64,000 nt of DNA from NCBI GenBank assembly GCA_946553025.1, contig CAMNRM010000015.1, positions 1 to 64,000 on the forward strand. The letters run 5' to 3'. Below are positions 14,307 through 21,575 of this stretch, one piece after another. A program made the position numbers and the translations under genes. How positions within the stretch are numbered: position 1 is the stretch's first letter; every line of letters starts with the position of its first letter. This stretch comes from an uncultured Clostridium sp. Its GTDB lineage: Bacteria > Bacillota > Clostridia > Lachnospirales > Lachnospiraceae. The notes beneath the pieces were generated by a model, which was given only the letters and a program-made list of their open reading frames with translations, did no database searches and had not been told where the DNA came from.

Positions 14307-14776
14307 TCGAACAGGCTTACTACGGCCTTTTTATCGTAACGATTTTGATTTTGGCATTACTTATTCTTTTCTGTATTCTCCGCTCTGCATTAGGTCCAAG
14401 AACCGCAGATCGGATCATTGCCATCAATATGATTGGGACAATGATTATTATGATCATCGCCGTGCTTTCGGTGCTTCTCGATCAAAACTATCTGGTGGAT
14501 ATCTGCCTGATTTACGCGATGATCAGTTTTCTGGGCGTTGTCGTGCTCTGTAAAATCTATACCGGTGTGTATCTGCAGAAAAAAGGAAGGAAGGCCACGC
14601 TTAAAGCAATTGACGAAAATATCCGTGACCAGCAGTTAAAGTCTGCGCAGAGATTAGGTTCTGTCAAGCAGTTAAAGCAAAATCAGCAGATTGAGCATGA
14701 CCGGAAAAACGGCCCGGATGGGGATAAAGACCAACGAAAAGATAAGGAAAATACTAAAGAAGGGGAGGAAAAATAG
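14297..14776 (+). CDS. mrpF: Na+/H+ antiporter subunit F (MrpF/MnhF) with a long charged tail
   Basis: A 159-residue protein whose first 95 residues are a normal MrpF: three membrane segments with RSALGPRTADRIIAINMIGT between the first two and VDICLIYAMISFLGVV in the third. MrpF usually ends near residue 90-100. Here about 60 extra residues follow, Lys/Gln/Asp/Glu-rich and probably cytoplasmic (for example QRKDKENTKEGEEK). It forms part of the small-subunit membrane core of the complex. It is translationally linked to mrpE and is followed two bases later by mrpG. Confidence 0.9.
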   Translation: MEIIEQAYYGLFIVTILILALLILFCILRSALGPRTADRIIAINMIGTMIIMIIAVLSVLLDQNYLVDICLIYAMISFLGVVVLCKIYTGVYLQKKGRKATLKAIDENIRDQQLKSAQRLGSVKQLKQNQQIEHDRKNGPDGDKDQRKDKENTKEGEEK

Positions 14777-14778
14777 CT

Positions 14779-15231
14779 GTGGTTATGGCATGGTGTAAGT
14801 TTGGTGCAGCGGCGATCTGCCTTTTTACAGGGCTTGTTTTTATGGTGCTGGCTGTGTTTGGCGTCAACCGTTTTCATAAGGCATTGAACCGGATGCACGC
14901 GGCAGCGATGGGAGATACCCTGGGAATTCTGTTTATTTTTCTGGGGTTAATGATTATCCGTGGATTTTCTCTGGATTCTCTGAAGCTTTTTCTGGTGATT
15001 CTTTTTTTCTGGATGGCCAGCCCCGTTTCCGGTCATATGATTAGCCGTCTGGAGGCGATGACGGATGAAGATTTGGGAGAAATATTGATTATCGACGGCG
15101 AAGAGGGAAGGAAAACTCATACGCAGAAAGCAAAAAGTGAAGTTCATACGCAAAAGGCCAAAACGGAAGCTCCTACGCAGAAAACAAAAAGTGAAACACA
15201 TGTGCAGAAAGCAGAGAATAAGGAAAAGTAA
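14779..15231 (+). CDS. mrpG: Na+/H+ antiporter subunit G (MrpG/MnhG) with repeated charged tail
   Basis: A 150-residue protein. Residues 1-100 are a typical MrpG with three membrane segments and the conserved VNRFHKALNRMHAAAMGDTLG loop. The last 45 residues are four copies of a nine-residue motif (HTQKAKSEV, HTQKAKTEA, PTQKTKSET, HVQKAENKE), not a feature of the family. The GTG at 14779 is preferred: GGGGAGG is ten bases upstream, and the ATG at 14785 would be too far. It is a structural subunit of the antiporter. Confidence 0.88.
   Translation: MVMAWCKFGAAAICLFTGLVFMVLAVFGVNRFHKALNRMHAAAMGDTLGILFIFLGLMIIRGFSLDSLKLFLVILFFWMASPVSGHMISRLEAMTDEDLGEILIIDGEEGRKTHTQKAKSEVHTQKAKTEAPTQKTKSETHVQKAENKEK
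15112..15219 (+). repeat. In-frame 27-bp tandem repeat in mrpG
   Basis: Four diverged copies encode HTQKAKSEV-like nonapeptides at the cytoplasmic end of MrpG. Divergence at several positions shows that the duplication is not brand new. Confidence 0.85.
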
Positions 15232-15250
15232 AGAATAAGGGAAAAGAACC

Positions 15251-15276
15251 GTTGCTGTGAACGTGCGAACAGTAAC
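15251..15276 (+). repeat. Dispersed 26-bp palindrome, copy inside the antiporter operon
   Basis: Arms GTTGCTGT and ACAGTAAC around GAACGTGCGA. It lies in the only sizeable gap of the operon (85 bases between mrpG and the DUF4040 gene), 39 bases before the next ATG. Confidence 0.85.
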
Positions 15277-15315
15277 AAAGAACCAGGAGAAATAAGAAAA
15301 AAGGGGGAAAAAGAG

Positions 15316-15582
15316 ATGAAAATTTTTGAAGTGATTTTGTTGATCGGACTGATTGTCTGTTCGGTTTCCGTGGGTCTGACTAAAGACTTGCTGACTTCGA
15401 TCATTATCTTTATGTCCTACAGCCTGATGATGTGTGTGATCTGGGTGCTTTTGCAGTCGCCGGATTTGGCGATTACCGAGGCGGCCGTGGGTGCGGGTGT
15501 AACCAGTATATTGTTTTTTATTACCTTGAAAAAGATTAAGGCAATCCAAAAGGAGGGCCAGGATGAGCAGACAGAAAGATAA
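15316..15582 (+). CDS. DUF4040 / MbhD-like antiporter subunit
   Basis: An 88-residue membrane protein with three hydrophobic segments: KIFEVILLIGLIVCSVSVGLTKDLLTSIIIF, then SLMMCVIWVLLQSPDLAITEAAVGAGVTSILFFITLKKI. The motif QSPDLAITEAAVGAG is diagnostic of the MbhD/DUF4040 family, which corresponds to part of the C-terminal extension of MrpA in Bacillus-type Mrp complexes. Its presence as a separate gene is the Mbh/Mbx (archaeal hydrogenase-type) layout. It overlaps the next gene by 20 bases. Confidence 0.85.
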   Translation: MKIFEVILLIGLIVCSVSVGLTKDLLTSIIIFMSYSLMMCVIWVLLQSPDLAITEAAVGAGVTSILFFITLKKIKAIQKEGQDEQTER

Positions 15583-16576
15583 TTATGAAAACAGCCGGTG
15601 GCTGAAGTTTAAACGCTGGGTTGAGGGAGAGGTTGATCCCCTTGCGCACGGGATGGAAACGGTTAGGCCCGAGCCGGGATTTTGGGAAGAGGAAGAAAAA
15701 CGGGAATCCATCCGGCAGGCCCGGGAAGCGAAAGCGGCAAGGGAGCAGAAGATTCAGGATCGCCGCACGGTGCTGGAAATGCAGGAACTTCGCCGGTATC
15801 AGAAATTTTACCAGGTTCTTTCCATTATTTTATGTATTTCCATCAGCCTGGTTCTGCTCTGGACGATCACCTATCTTCCGGAAATCGGGGATGCGGGAAA
15901 CCCGGATAATAATGAGGTTTCTGCCCGCTACATTGAACAGGGATTAAAAGAAACCGGAGCGGTGAATATTGTGACGGGTATGATTTTGGACTATCGGGCG
16001 TTTGATACGTTTGGGGAATCCTGTGTGCTGTTTATTGCGTCCTGCTGTGTGCTGGTGCTTTTAAGGATTGACCAGGGAAAGGGCAGCAAAAGAGGAGATA
16101 AGCACGGGGCAGATAACCAAAAAAGGCTGGCGGAGGCGAACGACCGACTCTATGAACCGAAAAACGACGTGATCCTCCAGAAATGCTCCTGTGTGCTGGT
16201 TCCGCTGATTTTTGTCTTTGGTGTGTACATTGTCCTAAACGGACATCTTTCCCCGGGCGGAGGGTTTTCCGGCGGGGCGGTGCTGGGTTCGGGGCTGATT
16301 TTATACCTTAACGCCTTTGGTTTCCAGAAGATGGAAAAGCTTTTTACCGAGAAAGTCTACCGGCGGGTAACTTTAAGTGCCCTGACGTTTTACTGTCTGG
16401 CAAAGAGTTATTCCTTTTTTACCGGAGCGAACCATTTGGAGAGCGGGATTCCTCTGGGAACACCGGGGGCGATTTTAAGCAGCGGTCTGATCCTGCCCTT
16501 AAATATCTGTGTGGGCCTGGTGGTGGCCTGCACCATGTATGCGTTTTATGCCCTGTTCAGAAAGGGGGGAATGTAG
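15563..16576 (+). CDS. mrpB: Fused MbhE-like domain and Na+/H+ antiporter subunit B (MrpB/MnhB)
   Basis: A 337-residue protein with three parts. Residues 1-80 are a charged cytoplasmic head. Residues about 85-175 form the MbhE-like segment: one membrane helix, the external YLPEIGDAGNPDNNEVSARYIEQG loop and a second helix beginning FGESCVLFIASC. From about 205 on it is an MrpB domain (LSPGGGFSGGAVLGSGLIL, IPLGTPGAILSSG). In Bacillus the MbhE segment is the end of MrpA; in Pyrococcus Mbh it is a separate gene. The fusion to MrpB is seen here directly. AGGAGGGCCAGG precedes the ATG. An inner charged loop (GKGSKRGDKHGADNQKR) separates the two membrane domains. Confidence 0.85.
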   Translation: MSRQKDNYENSRWLKFKRWVEGEVDPLAHGMETVRPEPGFWEEEEKRESIRQAREAKAAREQKIQDRRTVLEMQELRRYQKFYQVLSIILCISISLVLLWTITYLPEIGDAGNPDNNEVSARYIEQGLKETGAVNIVTGMILDYRAFDTFGESCVLFIASCCVLVLLRIDQGKGSKRGDKHGADNQKRLAEANDRLYEPKNDVILQKCSCVLVPLIFVFGVYIVLNGHLSPGGGFSGGAVLGSGLILYLNAFGFQKMEKLFTEKVYRRVTLSALTFYCLAKSYSFFTGANHLESGIPLGTPGAILSSGLILPLNICVGLVVACTMYAFYALFRKGGM

Positions 16577-16577
16577 G

Positions 16578-16952
16578 ATGGAGCATTTGTTTTACCATCT
16601 GGAAGAGGCAGCTGCTATGATTTTATTCGGTATTGGATTTACCATGCTCCTGCTTCACCGGAACCTGATAAAAAAGATTATGGGAATGAACATTATGGAT
16701 ACGGCAGTCTATCTGTTTCTGGCGGTAAAGGGCTATATCCGGGGGAGGATGGTGCCCATCGTTACCGACGGGATTTTAGACGCCTCGGCCTATATTAACC
16801 CCGTGCCCAGCGGCCTGGTGCTGACCGGAATCGTCGTGTCCGTCAGCACCACAGCACTGATGCTGGCACTGACCATAAGGCTTTATGAGCGCTATCATTC
16901 CCTGGATTTAGACGAAATTTTAATGGGTGTAAAAAGGGAGGAACACGTATGA
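16578..16952 (+). CDS. mrpC: Na+/H+ antiporter subunit C (MrpC/MnhC, NuoK-like)
   Basis: A 124-residue protein with three membrane helices, homologous to NuoK of complex I. Visible marks: LFGIGFTMLLLHRNLIKKIMGMNIMDTAVYLFL, INPVPSGLVLTGIVVSVSTTALMLALTIRLYERY. The ATG at 16578 immediately follows the mrpB stop (TAG at 16574) with AAAGGGGGGAATG before it. The reading frame extends further upstream only inside mrpB and is not used. Its 3' end overlaps mrpD by four bases. Confidence 0.92.
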   Translation: MEHLFYHLEEAAAMILFGIGFTMLLLHRNLIKKIMGMNIMDTAVYLFLAVKGYIRGRMVPIVTDGILDASAYINPVPSGLVLTGIVVSVSTTALMLALTIRLYERYHSLDLDEILMGVKREEHV

Positions 16953-18457
16953 CTCTGGTACAGAATTTCCCTTTTTTCTCGATTATTATTGCTATGTTTT
17001 CCGGGATTATCTCTTCGGTGCTGACCGGAAAACAGGCGAGGAATGTAAGCTTAACGGCAATCTCTGTCACTACGGCCATGTCCGCAGCCGTGCTTTTTTT
17101 CTGTTTAAAGACGGGGGAAAGCTACACCTATATGATGGGTCATTTTCCTGCGCCCTGGGGCAATGAGATCCGCGCCGGGGTTTTGGAGGGATTAACGGCC
17201 CTGATGTTCGGCCTGGTTATGCTGTTTTCGGTGATCGGCGGTATGGAGCACACCTTTTTGGATGTGGAGGAGTCGAAGATCAATTTGTTTTTTATTATGA
17301 TTGACTTAATGCTCAGTTCCCTTCTGGCGCTGATTTATACCAACGATTTATTTACCGCCTATGTTTTTGTGGAGATTAACACCATTGCCGGCTGCGGTCT
17401 GATTATGATTCGTCAGGTGGGAAGGAGTTTTACCTCGGCGATCTGGTACATGGTGATGAGTCAGCTTGGCTCCGGTTTGTTTTTAATCGGCCTGACGCTT
17501 TTGTACGATGTGACCGGGCATCTTTTAATGACTCCGGCAAAGGAAGCCGTCGCTGTTCTTGAGGCAGCGGGCAGCTATGAGATTCCTCTTTTGGTTATCC
17601 TGGCGGTGATCAGTGTGGGGCTGGCGATTAAAAGCGGGCTTTTCCCTTTCCACTCCTGGATTCCCTACACCTACGGTTACGCCACGCCCACGGCAAGCGC
17701 CGTGCTCTCGGGTCTGGTATCCAAAGGCTATATCTTCCTGCTGATTAAGATCTTTTACCGGGTACTGGGGCGGGAAAATGTTATTGCCACCCGCATGGTG
17801 AATGTCCTGTTTATCTTTGGTTTGGCGGGAATGATTATGGGTTCGGTTTTGGCGATTCTTGAAAAGGATACCCGGCGGATGATTGCCTATTCTTCCGTGG
17901 CGCAGATTGGCTATATCTACATGGGTATCGGCCTGGGAACCGGCGGCGGGATGATTGCGGCGGTATTTCATATGTTCACCCACTCGGCGACCAAGGCGCT
18001 TTTATTTATCAGCGCCGTGGGGCTTTATGAGGTTTCCGGGGATAAAAAGGACTTTGCAAGCCTTCGTGGTGCAGGCTACCGCAATCCCCTGGCCGGAATC
18101 GGCTTTACCGTGGGTGCGCTTTCCATGGTCGGCTTTCCCATGCTCTCCGGGTTTATCTCCAAGCTGCTGTTTGCAACCTCGGCCCTTGACAGCCCGCATA
18201 AGATGATGCCTACGCTGATTGGCCTGGCTGTAAGTACAGTGTTAAATGCTATTTATTTCCTGCGGCTGGTGATTACGCTCTACCGCGGAGGAGAGGCGGC
18301 AGAAAAAACCGATCAGGGAAGAGAAACGGCGCTTTTGTATCATCCGGGTATGCTTCGCCTGGCAATCTGCGGTTTTATCTTGCTGAATTTATTTTTAGGA
18401 CTGAATTCTCAGCCGATTGTCGGCAGTATTGCCGCAGGGCTGGCGATGTTTGATTAG
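16949..18457 (+). CDS. mrpD: Na+/H+ antiporter subunit D (MrpD/MnhD, NuoM/N-like)
   Basis: A 502-residue proton/cation-translocating membrane protein with about 14 helices. Key ionisable residues of the NuoL/M/N family are present: the Glu in FVEINTIAGCG (helix 5), a Lys in AIKSGLFPFHSWIPYTYGYATPTASAVLSGLVSKG (key motif FHSWIP...SAVLSG), and a Lys in FTHSATKALLFISAVG. Of the four large paralogues in the operon this one, directly after mrpC, matches MrpD position. It starts on the mrpC stop (ATGA overlap). Confidence 0.9.
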   Translation: MTLVQNFPFFSIIIAMFSGIISSVLTGKQARNVSLTAISVTTAMSAAVLFFCLKTGESYTYMMGHFPAPWGNEIRAGVLEGLTALMFGLVMLFSVIGGMEHTFLDVEESKINLFFIMIDLMLSSLLALIYTNDLFTAYVFVEINTIAGCGLIMIRQVGRSFTSAIWYMVMSQLGSGLFLIGLTLLYDVTGHLLMTPAKEAVAVLEAAGSYEIPLLVILAVISVGLAIKSGLFPFHSWIPYTYGYATPTASAVLSGLVSKGYIFLLIKIFYRVLGRENVIATRMVNVLFIFGLAGMIMGSVLAILEKDTRRMIAYSSVAQIGYIYMGIGLGTGGGMIAAVFHMFTHSATKALLFISAVGLYEVSGDKKDFASLRGAGYRNPLAGIGFTVGALSMVGFPMLSGFISKLLFATSALDSPHKMMPTLIGLAVSTVLNAIYFLRLVITLYRGGEAAEKTDQGRETALLYHPGMLRLAICGFILLNLFLGLNSQPIVGSIAAGLAMFD

Positions 18458-18488
18458 AGGATAAACTTTTTATACAAGGAGAATGGCA

Positions 18489-19967
18489 ATGGTGGGAAAT
18501 ATACAATTACTTCTTCCCGTGCTCTTTCCTATTATCATGGGGATTGTGGTACTGACCGGGAAGGCTTTTCGCAAAAATCGAAAGCAGCTTTGCCTGGTGG
18601 TGGCTGCGGGGCTGACTGGAAGCTGGATTTTTACGCTTTGGGCATTCGTTCAGGGCAAAGCGGGGCTTAAGCTGTGGCAGCTCACCGACGCGGTGGAAAT
18701 TGCATTCAGGGTGGATGAGATCAGCTGCCTGTTTGCCGGGCTGACGGCAACGGTCTGGCTTTTGGTGGGGATTTATTCCTTTTCCTATATGACCCACGAG
18801 GAGCGGGAACATGAGTTTTTCGGATGTTACCTGATCGTCCTTGGTGTGCTGATTGGGCTTGATTTTTCGGAAAATTTAATTAGCTTTTATCTGTTTTATG
18901 AGGCAATGACGCTGACCTCCCTTCCCCTGGTTCTTCATGAGCGGACGAAGGAAGCGGTGATGGCGGGCTTAAAGTATTTGTTTTATTCGGTAGCCGGAGC
19001 CTTTCTTGCCCTGTTTGGGATCTTTTTCCTCACCGTGACAGCAGGGGATTTAAGCTTTGTCCCGGGCGGTGTTTTAACCGCCGAAAGCCTTGCCGGAAGG
19101 GAAGCGGTGTTTCGGGCGGCGCTCTTTTGTATGCTTATTGGTTTTGGGACAAAAGCAGGCATGTTTCCGCTGCATGGATGGCTTCCCACAGCCCATCCGG
19201 TGGCCCCTGCGCCTGCCAGCGCCGTGCTCTCCGGTGTGATTACCAAGTCCGGCGTACTGGGAATTATCCGTGTGGTCTATTATATCGTGGGACCCGAACT
19301 TATCCGCGGAAGCTGGGTGCAGACCGTGTGGATGGTTTTAACCCTGCTGACCGTGTTTATGGGCTCGATGCTGGCCTATAAGGAACCTGTGTTAAAAAAG
19401 CGTCTGGCCTATTCTACCGTAAGCCAGGTTTCCTATATCTTATTTGGATTAAGCCTCTTAGAACCCCTGGGGTTTGTGGGTGCCTTATCTCATGTGATTT
19501 TCCATTCCCTGGTGAAGAATGCCCTGTTCTTATCCGCCGGGGCCGTGATCTTTACTACCGGCTGGACAAGGGTGGAAAAGATGAAAGGACTGGGACAGAT
19601 CATGCCCAAAATGCTTATCTGCTACACCCTGGTATCGCTGACTTTAGTGGGCATACCGCCGACTAGCGGCTTTATCAGCAAGTGGTTTCTGGCACAGGGA
19701 GCCTTAGCTTCCGGCTGCGGTGTGTTTAGCTGGCTGGGTCCCGTGGTGCTGTTGGTAAGTGCGCTGCTCACGGCAGGCTATCTGTTTCCCTTAACCATTC
19801 AGGGCTTTTTTCCGGGGGCAGACGCAAAAAAACAGGAAAATCATGAACCGTCCAGGCTCATGCTTTTTCCCGTGCTGGTTCTGACCTTCGGGGCTGTAGT
19901 TTTTGGGTGCTTTCCCACGCCTCTGCTTTCGTTTCTGCAGAATGTGGCAAAGACGGTGATTGGCTGA
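18489..19967 (+). CDS. NuoL/M/N-type antiporter subunit, second paralogue
   Basis: A 492-residue polytopic membrane protein of the proton-antiporter (Proton_antipo_M) family. Motifs: the Glu in FYLFYEAMTLTSLPLVLHE, Lys and His in FGTKAGMFPLHGWLPTAHPVAPAPASAVLSG, Lys in FHSLVKNALFLSAGA. The ATG at 18489 is preferred because AAGGAG ends eight bases before it; the ATG at 18483 is too close. It is probably the second ion channel of the complex. Which of the paralogues move Na+ and which move H+ cannot be read from the sequence. Confidence 0.88.
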   Translation: MVGNIQLLLPVLFPIIMGIVVLTGKAFRKNRKQLCLVVAAGLTGSWIFTLWAFVQGKAGLKLWQLTDAVEIAFRVDEISCLFAGLTATVWLLVGIYSFSYMTHEEREHEFFGCYLIVLGVLIGLDFSENLISFYLFYEAMTLTSLPLVLHERTKEAVMAGLKYLFYSVAGAFLALFGIFFLTVTAGDLSFVPGGVLTAESLAGREAVFRAALFCMLIGFGTKAGMFPLHGWLPTAHPVAPAPASAVLSGVITKSGVLGIIRVVYYIVGPELIRGSWVQTVWMVLTLLTVFMGSMLAYKEPVLKKRLAYSTVSQVSYILFGLSLLEPLGFVGALSHVIFHSLVKNALFLSAGAVIFTTGWTRVEKMKGLGQIMPKMLICYTLVSLTLVGIPPTSGFISKWFLAQGALASGCGVFSWLGPVVLLVSALLTAGYLFPLTIQGFFPGADAKKQENHEPSRLMLFPVLVLTFGAVVFGCFPTPLLSFLQNVAKTVIG

Positions 19968-19985
19968 AGAAGGGAGAGGCAGAAA

Positions 19986-21575
19986 ATGTATGGATTATAT
20001 ATTGTGCCGGCGCTTCTTCCTATTTTTGGAGGGCTGGTGCTGCTCTGTGTAAACCACTTCGGTTCGGCGGGAAAGGATTTCGGCAAAAAAAAGAGCCTGG
20101 GTCTGGAAGCCTATGTCCTGGGTCTTACCCTGGTAAACAGTCTGGTGCTGGCCTGGCTGATCCTGCACTTCGGTCATGGGCAGCGCCTGGTTTTGTTCCG
20201 GCTCTTCGGCAACCTTACGGTAATGTTCTGTCTGGACGGGATGGGAAAGGTTTTTGCCGGAATTATCTCCTTCCTCTGGCCGCTGGCTGTCCTTTATTCT
20301 TTTGAATATATGAGGAATGAAACCCGAAAAGCAACTTTTTTTTCCTATTATTTAATGACCTACGGGGTGACGGCAGGCATTGCCATGGCGGGAAATATGA
20401 CCACCCTGTATTTATTCTATGAACTCCTTACCCTGGTCACCTTCCCTCTGGTGCTCTATCCCATGACCCGGGAAGCGGCACAGGCCAGCCGCAGATACCT
20501 GTATTATTCCATCGGCGGCGCAGCCTTTGCCTTTATCGGCCTGGTCTTTATTATGAGTTTTTCCCGCAGCGGAACCACAGAGTTTATCGCAGGCGGTGCC
20601 TTAGACCTTACCCGGGCTTTTGCGCGGAAGAATGTGCTGCTCTTTGTCTATGTGCTGGCCTTCTTCGGTTTTGGCGTAAAAGCCGCCCTGTTTCCCTGTC
20701 ATGGATGGCTTCCCAGGGCAACCGTAGCCCCCACCCCGGTCACCGCCCTTCTCCATGCGGTAGCCGTGGTAAAATCCGGGGCCTTTGCCATCCTGCGCCT
20801 GACCTATTTCAGCTTTGGAACCACCTTCCTTCGGGGAACCTGGGCGCAGTGGGTGGTTCTGTGTGCGGCAATGCTTACCATTGTCTACGGCTCGACCATG
20901 GCCGTAAAGGAAGCGCACTGGAAGCGCAGGCTTGCCTACTCCACCATCAGCAACCTTTCCTATATTCTGATGGGCGCGGTGATGATGAGTCCCCTGGGTC
21001 TGGCTGCTGCCTTAAGCCATATGGTCTTCCATGCCCTGATGAAGATTTGTTCCTTTTTCTGCGCAGGTGCAGTAATGCACCAGACCGGAAAAACCCATAT
21101 CTACGAGCTGGACGGCTTGGCAAAACAGATGCCCTTAACCTTTGCCTGCTTTACCGCGGCAAGCCTGTCCTTAGTGGGAATCCCCGGTTTTGCCGGATTT
21201 ATCAGCAAGTGGAACATTGCCCGGGCAGCCTTTGGACTGGGACTGAATAAAGCCCTTGCCGGGGGAGAAAAAAGCCTGTCCTGGCTCGGATTTATCGCCG
21301 TGGCTGTGCTGCTGTACTCGGCGCTGATGACTGCTGTCTATATGCTCACCGTGGTTGTCCGTGCCTGTTTCCCGCAGATCTGCCCGGAAAACGAAATGCC
21401 GCCCAAAAACAAAAATTTACCCAAAAAAGAAACACGCTCCGCGAAAAAATCCTTAGACCCCAACCTATTTATGCTTGCCCCGCTGGTTATTTTTGTGGTG
21501 CTGATTCTTGCCTTTGGCATACATTCGCAGCCATTGATGAAACTGCTGCTTGAGATAGGAGGTGAAGCCGGATGA
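19986..21575 (+). CDS. NuoL/M/N-type antiporter subunit, third paralogue
   Basis: A 529-residue membrane protein with the same fold. Motifs: Glu in YLFYELLTLVTFPLVLYPM, FGVKAALFPCHGWLPRATVAPTPVTALLHAVAVVKSG (Lys, His and second Lys present), and FHALMKICSFFCAGAVMHQTGKTHIYEL. The C-terminal third carries a Lys-rich loop (PPKNKNLPKKETRSAKKS) before the last helix. It is 18 bases after the second paralogue and overlaps the fourth by four bases, so it belongs to the same transcript. Confidence 0.88.
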   Translation: MYGLYIVPALLPIFGGLVLLCVNHFGSAGKDFGKKKSLGLEAYVLGLTLVNSLVLAWLILHFGHGQRLVLFRLFGNLTVMFCLDGMGKVFAGIISFLWPLAVLYSFEYMRNETRKATFFSYYLMTYGVTAGIAMAGNMTTLYLFYELLTLVTFPLVLYPMTREAAQASRRYLYYSIGGAAFAFIGLVFIMSFSRSGTTEFIAGGALDLTRAFARKNVLLFVYVLAFFGFGVKAALFPCHGWLPRATVAPTPVTALLHAVAVVKSGAFAILRLTYFSFGTTFLRGTWAQWVVLCAAMLTIVYGSTMAVKEAHWKRRLAYSTISNLSYILMGAVMMSPLGLAAALSHMVFHALMKICSFFCAGAVMHQTGKTHIYELDGLAKQMPLTFACFTAASLSLVGIPGFAGFISKWNIARAAFGLGLNKALAGGEKSLSWLGFIAVAVLLYSALMTAVYMLTVVVRACFPQICPENEMPPKNKNLPKKETRSAKKSLDPNLFMLAPLVIFVVLILAFGIHSQPLMKLLLEIGGEAG

